The notes: generated by a model not told the origin, from the letters alone. 64,000 bases of DNA from an uncultured Verrucomicrobiales bacterium (GCA_943789025.1 CALSSN010000008.1:62001-126000), one strand, 5' to 3'; shown: positions 20,441-29,657, numbered from the stretch's first letter. Made by a program: numbers and translations.

Positions 20441-21370
20441 ATGAGCGGTCTGGCATCCGGTTTCCACCTGATCCGCCCCGCGGCGTTGCTGCTTATTCCA
20501 GTGGTGATCGGGCTGTGGTGGATCTGGCGCCGCCGTTCCGACCCGTTGCGAGGCTGGCGGAAGCAGATCGACCCCGCACTGCTCAGCGCTCTCGTCGAAG
20601 GGCAGCAGTCTGGCGGTGGCTGGCGCGACGGCGGGTTGCTCGCGGCCTGGCTGATCGCGGCGGTCGCCATTGCGGGCCCCACGTGGAGACTGGAGCCCAG
20701 TCCCTTTGCCGAGGACACCACACCGCTGATGGTTGTTCTGAAGGCGGGGGTCTCTATGGACACCCCCGATCCGGCACCCTCGCGCTTGGAACGGGCACAT
20801 CTGAAGATCGTCGATCTCGCCGCAGAACGAAAAGGACAACCGCTCGGCCTGGTCGCTTATGCCGGCTCGGCTCATCTCGTGCTGCCGCCGACACGGGACA
20901 CCAACGTCGTGGCACAGATGGCGGTCGAGGTCAGTCCTGCGATCATGCCCAAGTCTGGCGATCGCTTGGATCTCGCGCTTGCCGAAGCCGCCCGCGTGCT
21001 GGACCGCGGCGGGAAAGGCGGGAGTCTGGTCGTGCTGGCGGATACTGTCGACACCGATCCCGGCTTGTTGGATTCGGTCGCTGGGAACCTTCCTTACCAG
21101 GTTCAGATTCTCGCCATCGCCAATCCCGATGCTTCCCCGAGCGATTCCCTCGAAGATGCGGCCCGCAGGCTGCAGGCGAAGCTTGTGCCGCTGGCTATCG
21201 GCAATGGCGATATCGAAGCCATCGTGCGCCGGGCTGCCAGTGCGCCAGTGGCGCAGGGCGGAGAGGCGGGTGAGCGATGGCAGGAGGCCGGTTACTGGCT
21301 TCTGCCGGTGCTCGGGCTGATCGTGCTCGCCTCGTTTCGGCGCACAGAGAAAGTGGAGGCGAGTGCATGA
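20441..21370 (+). CDS. VWA-like membrane protein, BatB-like, with degenerate MIDAS
   Basis: The protein has 309 residues. Its architecture is the same as its neighbour's: helices at about 12-29 and 65-80, a VWA-like domain, and a C-terminal helix (about 284-300). At the place of the metal site, DxSxS is replaced by KAGVS (101-105), so the first Asp and first Ser are lost and metal-dependent ligand binding is unlikely. GGAGG lies upstream of the ATG, which follows the previous stop by one base. It may be a structural partner of the MIDAS-competent VWA protein. Confidence 0.8.
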   Translation: MSGLASGFHLIRPAALLLIPVVIGLWWIWRRRSDPLRGWRKQIDPALLSALVEGQQSGGGWRDGGLLAAWLIAAVAIAGPTWRLEPSPFAEDTTPLMVVLKAGVSMDTPDPAPSRLERAHLKIVDLAAERKGQPLGLVAYAGSAHLVLPPTRDTNVVAQMAVEVSPAIMPKSGDRLDLALAEAARVLDRGGKGGSLVVLADTVDTDPGLLDSVAGNLPYQVQILAIANPDASPSDSLEDAARRLQAKLVPLAIGNGDIEAIVRRAASAPVAQGGEAGERWQEAGYWLLPVLGLIVLASFRRTEKVEASA

Positions 21371-21951
21371 AAGGTATCCTGATTGTTGCAGCCGTGACGT
21401 GGAGCGGGCTCTGGTTCACGCCGGACCAGCGTGGGCAGCGCCTTTTTCGCCGCGGTGAATTCATCGCAGCGGCCCGGGTTTTCGAGGACTCGATGTGGCG
21501 GGCGAGCGCCTGGTATCGTGCCGGGGAATTCGAAAAATCGGCGCGGACATTCGCCCTCGTCAACAGCGCGGCAGCACATTTCAATCAGGGCAATGCCTGG
21601 TTGATGAACGGCAGGTATGAAACCGCCATCGCTTGTTACGACCGTGCTCTGGCGATTCGTCCCGATTGGAAGGAAGCGGCAGAAAACCGTGCCCTGGCGG
21701 CCGCACGCGCTGAACTGGTGAAGGCCAGCGGCGGAGATATGGGTGATCAGAAAATCGGAGCAGACAAAATTGTTTTCGACAAGGACGCAAAGAACGAGGG
21801 CCAGGACACCGAGGTGAGCGCTGGGCAGGCGATGTCGGATCAAGAGATTCAGGCCCTCTGGCTGCGGCGTGTGCAGACCGAGCCGGCGGATTTTCTCCGG
21901 GCCAAGTTCTCTTATCAACACGCCCGTGGGCAGCAAGGAGCGTCACCATGA
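21367..21951 (+). CDS. TPR protein, BatC-like
   Basis: The protein has 194 residues with a short N-terminal hydrophobic segment (3-17) and two TPR motifs, including AAHFNQGNAWLMNGRYE and AIACYDRALAIRP. The acidic, lysine-containing tail resembles the end of BatC/BatE-type proteins. The ATG overlaps the previous stop (ATGA). In Bat operons the TPR member is thought to scaffold the VWA complex in the periplasm. I use the ATG at 21367; an upstream open extension belongs to the previous gene. Confidence 0.82.
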   Translation: MKGILIVAAVTWSGLWFTPDQRGQRLFRRGEFIAAARVFEDSMWRASAWYRAGEFEKSARTFALVNSAAAHFNQGNAWLMNGRYETAIACYDRALAIRPDWKEAAENRALAAARAELVKASGGDMGDQKIGADKIVFDKDAKNEGQDTEVSAGQAMSDQEIQALWLRRVQTEPADFLRAKFSYQHARGQQGASP

Positions 21952-23198
21952 GACATCTGTTCACCGCCTTCATGGGGAGCTTCCTCCTCGCGCTTGCGCC
22001 CGTGACCGCGGCCGTTTCACCGTTGGCGGTGGATTTGCCTGAGACTGCAGCCTGGATCGGCCAGCGGGTGCCGTTCACCATCGAGCTCCGCGCCCGGGGG
22101 TCATTTTCCGGCAGTGCCAGCTTCGATCTCCCCCAGGTGCCCGGCACCTTGATTGTCAAGATCGGCAATCCGGTGGTCGGTTCGAAGCAGTTGGATGGCG
22201 AGAACTGGGTGGTGCAAAGCCACGAATTCGCCCTGTTTTCGCAGCAGGTGGGCACACTCGAAATTGCCTCGTTTCCAGTGCGCTTCGAGCGACGCGAAGG
22301 ATTTACCGGTGCCGCCGAAGCAATGCAGGCAGAGACGCCGGTCCTGAAATTCCAGATCGAGCGGCCGCCGGGCAGCGAGGACATCAACTTCCTCGTCACC
22401 ACCGATTCGCTTGAACTCAGCGAGTCGTGGGAGCCTGAGCCTGGTCCGGCCCGGGTGGGAACGGTCTTCAAGCGCAGCATTGTCCAGCGGGCCCGGGAGA
22501 TCCCCGGTATGGCGCTTGCGCCAGTGCCAGATGCCGCCCCTGATGGCATCCGTGTCTATCCGGGCGCAGCGGCGACCAACGACAAGCTTGCCCGCGGGGA
22601 ATTCCTCGGGGAACGCCGGGAAACCATCACCTATCTCATCGAGAAACCAGGCACTATCGAGCTGCCTGCCCTGACTTACCAATGGTGGAATCCGGAGCTG
22701 GAGAAACTCCAATCGAAAACCCTTCCAGCTGTCACCTTCGAAGTCGCTGCGCCTGCCGCTGTCACCTCTTCTGGAGAAGTCGCGCCTTCCGGTCCCCCCT
22801 GGGAGTGGCTACTGGCATCCGGCGTGGTTATCGGCTTGCTGGCGTTCCGATGGCGCGGGATTTTCGCGGGCTTGCAGCGATTCTGGAGCGTGTTGAACCC
22901 GCCCCACCAGGTCGCCGCACGCCGCCTGCTACAAGCCTGCCGCCAGCACGACGCAATGGCGGCGTATGAGCAATGGGCTGCCTGGCGAGACACTCAGCCG
23001 CGCGGTTGCAGTCCGGACCAGGACATGGCATCCGCGCTCGCGGATCTGCAGAGCCACCTTTTCGGTGTCGGTGAGCAGGGGCCGTGGCGAGGTGATGACC
23101 TCGCTCGGGCATTCAGGAAATTCAATCTACCTGGCAAGAAAATTGATACTCAGCGGCAACGCCCTGCATTGCCACCACTCAATCCACCCGCAGCGTGA
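21948..23198 (+). CDS. BatD-like protein
   Basis: The protein has 416 residues: a signal peptide (1-22), a long beta-rich periplasmic region with several immunoglobulin-like stretches such as GQRVPFTIELRARG, one transmembrane helix (about 287-305), and a cytoplasmic tail of about 100 residues. This layout is that of BatD, the last member of MoxR/Bat operons. The ATG overlaps the TPR gene's stop. A weak hairpin without a T-tract surrounds its stop codon (23190-23207). Confidence 0.83.
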   Translation: MRHLFTAFMGSFLLALAPVTAAVSPLAVDLPETAAWIGQRVPFTIELRARGSFSGSASFDLPQVPGTLIVKIGNPVVGSKQLDGENWVVQSHEFALFSQQVGTLEIASFPVRFERREGFTGAAEAMQAETPVLKFQIERPPGSEDINFLVTTDSLELSESWEPEPGPARVGTVFKRSIVQRAREIPGMALAPVPDAAPDGIRVYPGAAATNDKLARGEFLGERRETITYLIEKPGTIELPALTYQWWNPELEKLQSKTLPAVTFEVAAPAAVTSSGEVAPSGPPWEWLLASGVVIGLLAFRWRGIFAGLQRFWSVLNPPHQVAARRLLQACRQHDAMAAYEQWAAWRDTQPRGCSPDQDMASALADLQSHLFGVGEQGPWRGDDLARAFRKFNLPGKKIDTQRQRPALPPLNPPAA

Positions 23199-23352
23199 TA
23201 TCGCTGCATCCCATCGATGGGCAGGCGAATGCTGGCCAATCTTCGCGAAGTAAACGCCTTCAGTTTAGGATTCGGCGGCGTAGCGACTCAGCCGAAGTTT
23301 CTTGCCATCGCTCTGTATCCCTCCTGGAACCTGAGCTCGGGGGGCAAAGGCA

Positions 23353-23697
23353 CTACAAAGTTGTCGCTGAGTTCTGGGTTTTCAGTTCCGTCTTTCTTGG
23401 CGGGCAGGCCTTCTTCCAATCGATCCCGAGAACCTTGTAGACCTGCGCCTGCTCGGCGTCAGGGACGCTGGGCTGACGCAGACTGAAGATGCGCCCGTCT
23501 TCAAGAGGCAGGCGCGTAGTCACCAACGAGTGAGTGCCCAGAAGACGACGCAGCGTGCTCCACTCGCGGCGATCCCCGGCTTGCTCAAGGTAGTGGTCCA
23601 CCCAGCTCAACTGATGGTAAGCCAGCACACTGATGAAGATGTGCCCGTCCACGCGCCCCTCGAGTTGGTGGCAATCGGGCCGTAGTTTGAGGCTCTT
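23353..23697 (-). pseudogene. IS1634-like transposase, C-terminal fragment
   Basis: In the leftward frame, LKLRPDCHQLEGRVDGHIF followed by ISVLAYHQL is the conserved C-terminal block of IS1634-type (IS4-related) DDE transposases, continuing to VYKVLGI and a stop at 23353. The catalytic domain upstream is missing. The fragment is joined at about 23697 to an unrelated integrase-type transposase piece. Confidence 0.62.
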
Positions 23698-24069
23698 GCT
23701 GCCAGTACGCGTTCAAGCACTTCCTCGTCGATCTTCTCCTCGAGATGGGGCAGCCACAACGGCGGCACACCCTTGAGCAGCTTCCCGCATGGTTGGGTTG
23801 GTTGGCCGCCAGCCATACCTGCTTGGCTACTGCGCGCTCACACGCCCCGTAAATCGGCCTGCGCCCGGGACACTGCCCTTCGGCGTGCCTCGTCGATAGC
23901 CGCCCGGACGCATCAGCTTGATAGCGTGCTTGCGGTTGTATGCGCAGACTTCGCACAACTCATCGAGAAGCCGTGAACGGGCCTCCCTGCCTCTGCTCTG
24001 GTAGCGATCTCGCATCTTCTCCAAATATTCCTGGGTACTCTTTTTGCTTATGCTGGATGTTCTGGCCAT
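23698..24069 (-). pseudogene. Integrase-type (rve) transposase, N-terminal fragment, frameshifted
   Basis: From the ATG at 24067-24069 the frame reads TQEYLEKMRDRYQSR and LLDELCEVCAYNRKHAIKL, the N-terminal HTH of integrase-type transposases. After a frame change near 23868 it continues as RPIYGACERAVAKQVW and LLKGVPPLWLPHLEEKI, the next conserved block. The catalytic DDE domain is absent, and IS1634-like sequence takes over at about 23697. So the element is both frameshifted and truncated. Confidence 0.65.
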
Positions 24070-24082
24070 CCGGTGTCATCCA

Positions 24083-24152
24083 TTTTGACGCAACGTTATC
24101 AAGCAGTTGCCTCACAATTGCACCTCCCGGTGTCAATAATTGTGAGGCAACA
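24083..24152. repeat. Inverted repeat of 14 bp with a third degenerate copy, likely IS end
   Basis: GTTGCCTCACAATT (24107-24120) and its exact reverse complement (24139-24152) flank an 18-nt spacer. A degenerate direct copy, ATTTTGACGCAAC, lies at 24083-24095. The cluster starts 14 bp beyond the transposase start, where the terminal or subterminal sites of the integrase-type IS would be expected. No poly-T follows, so it is not a terminator. Confidence 0.65.
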
Positions 24153-24170
24153 CGGGCTATCGAAAGAAGA

Positions 24171-24188
24171 ATAGAATAGAATAGAATA
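24171..24188. repeat. AATAG short tandem repeat
   Basis: Three perfect AATAG units are followed by a partial fourth (AATA, then C). They lie between the inverted repeat and the response-regulator gene, at the right border of the accessory region. Confidence 0.7.
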
Positions 24189-24275
24189 CCCTTGGATCGT
24201 GCCGGGATTTCTTCTACAGTATTCAGTATCAGATCCCTTCGCTCCGAGTGCCCGCTCACTCACCCAGAAGCGTCC

Positions 24276-25667
24276 ATGAAGACAGCAACGACTAAACGCC
24301 ATCGCCTCCTTATTACGGACGATAATGCCACTGTTCGGAATCTTCTCGATTATCATTCGCGACAACGCGGGTTTGATCCCCTCCTCGCGAGTTCTGGAAA
24401 GGAAGCTAAAGAACTGATCTCTGACGACATTGACGTTGTAATCCTCGATCTTCGGATGCCCGAGGGAGACGGCATGGAATTCCTTCAGTTTCTGGCTGAA
24501 AAATTTCCTGATATTCCCGCTGTCATTCTCTCATCCAAAGAAGAAGTCGAGGCTGCGGTCAATGCGATGAAAGCAGGCGCAGTTGATTATCTCACCAAGC
24601 CTATCGATCTCGATGAGGTTTTCACCGTGCTCTCCCATGCCATCAAACACGGAGAGCTGAAAAAAGAAAACAGAGCGCTCAAGGAAACTCTGGGTTTTTC
24701 GAGGCCAACGAGTGACTTTATCGGACAAAGCAATACAACCAAGGAGATCCTTTCTAGTATACAGCGCGTCGCAAATCTCGATTCCACTGTCCTTCTTCTC
24801 GGTGAGAGCGGAGTGGGAAAAGGTCTTGTTGCACGGACCATCCACTACAGCGGCCCATTTGCAGACCAACCCTTCGTAACCGTAAGCTGTCCGACCCTGC
24901 CTCGGGATCTTCTCGAGTCAGAACTCTTTGGACATGAAAAAGGAGCGTTCACTGGAGCAGTCCAGAAACGCGTCGGAAAAATCGAGATGGCAGAAGGTGG
25001 AACGCTTTTTCTCGATGAGATTGGTGATCTGCCCCTCGAGCTCCAGCCGAAGCTGCTCAACGTTCTCCAGGATCGCGAATTTTTTCGCGTGGGCAGTAAC
25101 AAGGCCATTACCGCCAAGGTGCGCGTGATCGCCGCTACGAACATTGACCTCGAGGAGAAAGTGCGGCGCCGCGAGTTCCGAGAAGATCTCTTCTACCGGC
25201 TCAATGTCATCCTCCTGAACGTGCCGCCGCTCCGCGAGCGCCCGGAGGATATTGACTCACTGGTTAGGCACTTTCTTGATCAACTTTCGCAAAAGCAGGG
25301 ACTTCTTATCAAACTCGATAAAAATGCCGCCCATAAAATTCGAGCTTATCCCTGGCCTGGCAACGTTCGCCAACTGGAGAATGCCATCGAGCGAGCAGCT
25401 GCATTCTGCACGAATGGGATCATCTGCTCCGCAGATCTCCCGAGAGAAATCGTGAAAGATACGACGGCGGAGGAGGAGTATCCGCTTTCTGGGAGAAACC
25501 ACCTTGCCGGAATTCCGCTCCGCGAGCTGGAAAAATCTGCTCTCATCCAGACCCTTCGGGCATGTGGCGGAAATAAAGCAGAGACCGCACGTCAACTTCA
25601 GATCACCGAAAAATCGGTCTACAATAAACTGAAACGTTACGGACCAATTCAAAGCTTCACGGACTGA
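24276..25667 (+). CDS. Sigma-54-dependent response regulator (NtrC family)
   Basis: The protein has 463 residues. It has a receiver domain with phospho-acceptor D58 (ILDLRMP) and K108, then an AAA+ domain with Walker A GESGVGKG (176-183), the sigma-54 contact GAFTGA (223-228) and LFLDEIGDLP, and a C-terminal Fis-type HTH (ETARQLQITEKSVYNKL). It activates sigma-54 promoters when phosphorylated. I start at the ATG at 24276, where receiver similarity begins; the frame is open back to 24192. It converges on the HPt and hybrid-kinase genes and overlaps the HPt gene by 11 nt, so the three probably form one phosphorelay. Confidence 0.92.
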   Translation: MKTATTKRHRLLITDDNATVRNLLDYHSRQRGFDPLLASSGKEAKELISDDIDVVILDLRMPEGDGMEFLQFLAEKFPDIPAVILSSKEEVEAAVNAMKAGAVDYLTKPIDLDEVFTVLSHAIKHGELKKENRALKETLGFSRPTSDFIGQSNTTKEILSSIQRVANLDSTVLLLGESGVGKGLVARTIHYSGPFADQPFVTVSCPTLPRDLLESELFGHEKGAFTGAVQKRVGKIEMAEGGTLFLDEIGDLPLELQPKLLNVLQDREFFRVGSNKAITAKVRVIAATNIDLEEKVRRREFREDLFYRLNVILLNVPPLRERPEDIDSLVRHFLDQLSQKQGLLIKLDKNAAHKIRAYPWPGNVRQLENAIERAAAFCTNGIICSADLPREIVKDTTAEEEYPLSGRNHLAGIPLRELEKSALIQTLRACGGNKAETARQLQITEKSVYNKLKRYGPIQSFTD

Positions 25668-26061
25668 TCCCGCGAACCGCTTCAACCCTGTCGGTAGTCA
25701 GGCTGAGCACAAGCCTCAAGTCCCTTACCCATTTTTCCGTCGCGTAGTGCGCTAGACTCTCCTTTTCCCTAGCATTCAATTCGCTGGTTTTCATCCGGCC
25801 ACTAAACCTCACCAAGCCGAGCAACGCTGCTGAGCCACTTACTTGGTGGGCAATGGATTCGACGCTTTCAAAGCTGCCTTTACTGGCGGCTTCTTGGAGC
25901 TCATCCAGAGATCGTAGCGCTGCTTTGATAAAATCACGATAAATCTCCACACATGGAGACCGTGGCCCGTCGACCAGCGAATCAAACTGAGAAAAATCCA
26001 CAAGCTCCCCAGCCTCATGAGATTCGGCCGATCCTTCCTCAGCTTGAAACTCCTGTTCCAC
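25657..26061 (-). CDS. HPt (histidine phosphotransfer) protein
   Basis: The protein has 134 residues. The phosphotransfer motif SIAHQVSGSAALLG carries H72 in the usual HxxxGSAxxLG setting, within a four-helix domain (about 35-125). The N-terminus is acidic. It relays phosphate between receiver domains. It lies downstream of the hybrid kinase on the same strand (gap 191 bp) and convergent with the NtrC-type regulator. Confidence 0.82.
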   Translation of the reverse strand: MEQEFQAEEGSAESHEAGELVDFSQFDSLVDGPRSPCVEIYRDFIKAALRSLDELQEAASKGSFESVESIAHQVSGSAALLGLVRFSGRMKTSELNAREKESLAHYATEKWVRDLRLVLSLTTDRVEAVRGISP

Positions 26062-26252
26062 ACTCTTTTTTAAGGCTGTTCAGGAAAAAAGCAACCGACG
26101 ACCATGAACCTGCCCCGAAGCAATCTTTTTGCGACGCATCACAACTCTCTTCCCTTCAGGCTTCCGTGATTCCTGTCAGGCACTTCACAGCGGCATCTGT
26201 TTCCCCACTGCAGGCACCTGTTCTTGTTGCTCTCGCGGTGAACACTTTTCGA

Positions 26253-28445
26253 TTAGGAGTCTCTGCTTTCTCTCAAAGCCACCACGCGATCAATCAGCGC
26301 ACTCACTTGCTCTGACCTGAAGGGCTTGGCGAGGTAATCGTCCATGCCCGCAGCGAGGCATTCTTCGCGGACTCCAGGGAGTGCGTTGGCAGTCACGGCA
26401 ACAATAAAAACGTGCCCGCAGTCTTCTGTCTTCTCGCGGAGGCGTTGTTGACGGCAGGCCTCTAATCCGTCCATTCCCGGCATCTGTATGTCCATGAGGA
26501 CAAGGTCGAATTTCCTCGCACGGAGAGCCTCAAGCGTTTGCTGTCCGTCCATTACCAGTTCGGCGTCGTGACCGAGGCGGTCGAGGATCACTTGAAGAAT
26601 CCTGGCGTTGATCTCGTTGTCCTCGGCGAGGATTATACTCAGAGGCTGGGATAAAGCCGCCGCACCAGGCTGTCTCTTTTCCTCGAGATCGGTGCTGCTC
26701 TGCTCCTCGCTTTTCGGAGCAACTTGAGGGGCGGGCAGGGTGAACTGAAAAGTGGAGCCATGGCAGTACTCGCTCTCGACGGTAAGTTTTCCTCCCCACC
26801 TTTCCACAAGCTGTCGGCAAATGGCAAGACCCAGCCCGGTTCCTCCATGGAGTCTTGTGGTCGAATAATCGGCTTGGCTGAAAGGCTTAAAGAGTTTGCC
26901 TTGTTGCTCTCCAGTGAGGCCGATGCCGGTGTCGCTCACCCTGACAACCACACCCTCAGCAAGGACTCCACCAATCTGCAGCGGGTCGATGGAAAGCGTG
27001 ATGTTCCCGGAATTAGTAAATTTTACAGCATTGCTGACCAAGTTGGTGATCACCTGCCGCACTCTGAGGGGATCGACACGTAAATCGACGTGTAGGCCCT
27101 CGGTCTTCTGCACCTCGATCTGCAGGTCTTTTTTGGTAATTCGGGGTTCGAAGATCAGGGCAACCTCGCGAATGATGTTTTCAATATTTGCCGGGATCGC
27201 TTCCAGCACGACACTCTCGGTTTCCAGTTTTGAATAGTCGAGGATATCGTTGATCACGCTCATCAGAGTCTCGCAACTTTCCTCGATCACCTGCATATGC
27301 TCCTGATCTTCAGAGGAGAGACGACTTTTCTGGAGCAGATCAACATAGCCGATGATGCCGTTGAGGGGCGTTCGAAGCTCATGCGACATGACGGAAAGAA
27401 AGTCACTTTTAGCTTGGGTCGCCGATTCAGCCTCGATTTTCGCCCGGGCCAGCCTGTTCGCCATCGCTCCGGTGTCGCGAGCGAGTAACGAAAGTTCATC
27501 GTCACCCGGTGCTCTCATGAGATGGTGGCGAAGGCCGGCATCTTGTTCGAGGTTGGTGACGTCTTCGGTAAGGGCCTCGATGCGTCTTAAAAAGCGACGT
27601 TCCAACAGGCGCCAGGTGAAAACGACAAAAATCAAGGCTCCCAGGGCCAAAGCACCGAAGACATGCAAGAGAGCGTTTTCCTGAGCCAAACGTGCGGAGC
27701 GCGGGGCGGTGATTTTAATTTCGCCTATGGACTCGCCCAAGGGGGAGACAAGCTCCAAGCCGGAGCGCAGTTGACCGCGGTTGGTCACCATGACACCCGA
27801 ACTTGCGGATGCCCCGTCACTTCCAAGGACCAGCTCAGCCTGATGATCCTCGCCGGCTATCATGGTCGTCAGCAAAGATTGCGAAAGCCATTGCCCGGCG
27901 AGAAAGGTTCCTTGGGCTGGAAGACTTCGATCGTCATTGGTGATGGCACTCGCACAGAAGAGGAGCAGCCCTCGTGGAGTGCGGAGGATCCCTTCGCTGT
28001 AGTCGCCCACCGATGACTGGAACAGATCAGGGGTGGCTTCGATGATGGCCATGATCTCCTCACTGGTATCAACGGTCAGATTCTCCTCGGCTTTTAAAGT
28101 CTTCGCGACGACCCGTTCTCTTGCAATGTTCCAGATCGCCACGACATCGATCTGCGAACCGGCTAATTGCTCACTATAGAAGTTCGCATCGATGTAATCA
28201 GGATCTTCTCCCCGGGTGAAGTTGATCGTATCATCCCAGGGAGCATATTCATTGATGTAGGATTTTAAGGACTCTCTCTGTTTGTACAGCCCGCTTTCAA
28301 GCCGCTTGAGACGCATTTCCATAGCGCGCTCATCTGCTTGATCCGCTGAGGGCAACAGCGTAAAAAATGCCGCCATAGCAACCATTCCAAAAAATCCTGT
28401 GGTGGCAATCAGGACAAGCCAGAGGCTCTGGGCACGGAGTTTCAT
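26253..28445 (-). CDS. Hybrid sensor histidine kinase with CHASE4-like sensor
   Basis: The protein has 730 residues. An N-terminal transmembrane helix (about 10-30) and a second (about 260-280) bound a periplasmic sensor with the CHASE4 pattern YAPWDDTINF. HAMP-like and HisKA regions follow (H355 in SHELRTPLNG), then the ATPase domain (SNAVKFT, SDTGIGL, GGTGLGLAI) and a C-terminal receiver domain (D652 in VLMDIQMPGMDG). It autophosphorylates in response to an unknown periplasmic signal and would pass phosphate through its own receiver to the HPt protein. Confidence 0.92.
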   Translation of the reverse strand: MKLRAQSLWLVLIATTGFFGMVAMAAFFTLLPSADQADERAMEMRLKRLESGLYKQRESLKSYINEYAPWDDTINFTRGEDPDYIDANFYSEQLAGSQIDVVAIWNIARERVVAKTLKAEENLTVDTSEEIMAIIEATPDLFQSSVGDYSEGILRTPRGLLLFCASAITNDDRSLPAQGTFLAGQWLSQSLLTTMIAGEDHQAELVLGSDGASASSGVMVTNRGQLRSGLELVSPLGESIGEIKITAPRSARLAQENALLHVFGALALGALIFVVFTWRLLERRFLRRIEALTEDVTNLEQDAGLRHHLMRAPGDDELSLLARDTGAMANRLARAKIEAESATQAKSDFLSVMSHELRTPLNGIIGYVDLLQKSRLSSEDQEHMQVIEESCETLMSVINDILDYSKLETESVVLEAIPANIENIIREVALIFEPRITKKDLQIEVQKTEGLHVDLRVDPLRVRQVITNLVSNAVKFTNSGNITLSIDPLQIGGVLAEGVVVRVSDTGIGLTGEQQGKLFKPFSQADYSTTRLHGGTGLGLAICRQLVERWGGKLTVESEYCHGSTFQFTLPAPQVAPKSEEQSSTDLEEKRQPGAAALSQPLSIILAEDNEINARILQVILDRLGHDAELVMDGQQTLEALRARKFDLVLMDIQMPGMDGLEACRQQRLREKTEDCGHVFIVAVTANALPGVREECLAAGMDDYLAKPFRSEQVSALIDRVVALRESRDS

Positions 28446-28752
28446 GAATGCAGGGTTTTTCTTTTACAAATCACCAGGATCAAGAGCGGGCTCTGAAGAT
28501 CCCGGGGATGGTCATTGAAATGGATTGGATTGCAGTCAAAACGAAACAATGCTCAAGGTTTTTCTCGTTTCTGATCCCCTATGATTTCGCTTTACCGTCA
28601 CGATCCAGAAAATCATCCTACCCCAATTATGCTGTCAGGCCAGCTTTGATCATTGGTCCTTGTTTGTCCGGGAGACCTGCTTTCTCAGTTGGAAGATCCT
28701 GCGAGCGTCTTTTTTGGGAGCGACCGCAGCAGAGACAACCCATTCTTTCTAT
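28446..28752. other. Intergenic region between divergent genes
   Basis: About 300 bp separate the divergent hybrid kinase and the ThuA-like gene. I see no gene, hairpin or clear promoter. A short GGATT repeat (near 28520) is present. The promoters of both genes are presumably here. Confidence 0.4.
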
Positions 28753-29657
28753 ATGAAGACAGGCAATCTCACCCGACGCTTCCCAGTTCTTGCCTTCGCG
28801 ACCTTCGGGTTGCATGGCCTCATTCCTGAATCCGTCGCCCAGACACAGAATCCTCTACAAGTCACCATTCTCTATGGGGATCGGTCTCACGGCTCTGGTG
28901 CTCACGAATTCAAGGCAGGCTCAGTTCTCCTCGCGACCTGCTTCGAGCAGCACCAGACGGCCATTCCGGCAGAAGTGACCACCCATAGGAATTGGCCCAC
29001 CGGCAAGCTCGAGATCCTCGACCAGGCAGACGCCATTATTTTCTACACCGACGCCACGAAGATCGTCGCGCAAGGCTGGGAAACGATCGATTCCTTCGCT
29101 TCCAAGGGCAAGGGAATCATGTTTATGCACTACGCAGTTCACCCTTCGGAGCAGCAGGGGGAGCAGTATTTCAAGCGGTGGGTGGGGTGGCTACTTTTGG
29201 GATGGAAAATCGGTCAACCCGTTCTGGAGGGCGAAGATCAAAGCTCTTATTGGCTACCCTGCAGCACCAGGAGTTAAAGAGATTGAAGCCATCGATGAGT
29301 TCTACCAAACCCTCAAATGCACCACCGGTGTCCCGGTTGAACCGATCGGCCTCGCCATTCCCAGCGTCGCAAAGCTGGCAACCATTGACAACCTTTGGAC
29401 CAAGGCGGGTGTGGCCACCGTGGTTAGAAAAACACCCGTGCCCCTCCTCTGGGGAATCACTTGTCCTGATGGCGGACGCGGTGCCGGGTTCACTGGTGGC
29501 TACTTCCACCACAACTGGAGTGCATGACGAGCTTCGCCAGCTCCTCATGAACACCATCGTCTGGGTTGCCGGTGGCGAGGTTCCAGAAGGTGGGGCTCCC
29601 GGCAGGCCACTGACCGAGGACGAACTCAACGCCAACTTCGATGATTACAGCAACTAG
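28753..29657 (+). pseudogene. ThuA-domain secreted protein, broken by two frameshifts
   Basis: The start ATG (28753) begins a signal peptide (about 1-30). ThuA-like segments follow in three frames: ADAIIFYTDA and GIMFMHYAVH in the first, GYFWDGKSVNP and GGRGAGFTGGYFHHNW in the second (after about 29187), and DELRQLLMNTIVWVAG in the third (after about 29522). Each shift is explained by one extra base. ThuA proteins of PVC bacteria are implicated in sugar metabolism. As read, the longest product is a truncated N-terminal half ending at 29277. Sequencing error cannot be ruled out. Confidence 0.8.

Noticed and set aside
24190-24275. Start of the response regulator at 24192
   Set aside because: The 28 extra residues have no receiver similarity; the family begins at the ATG at 24276.
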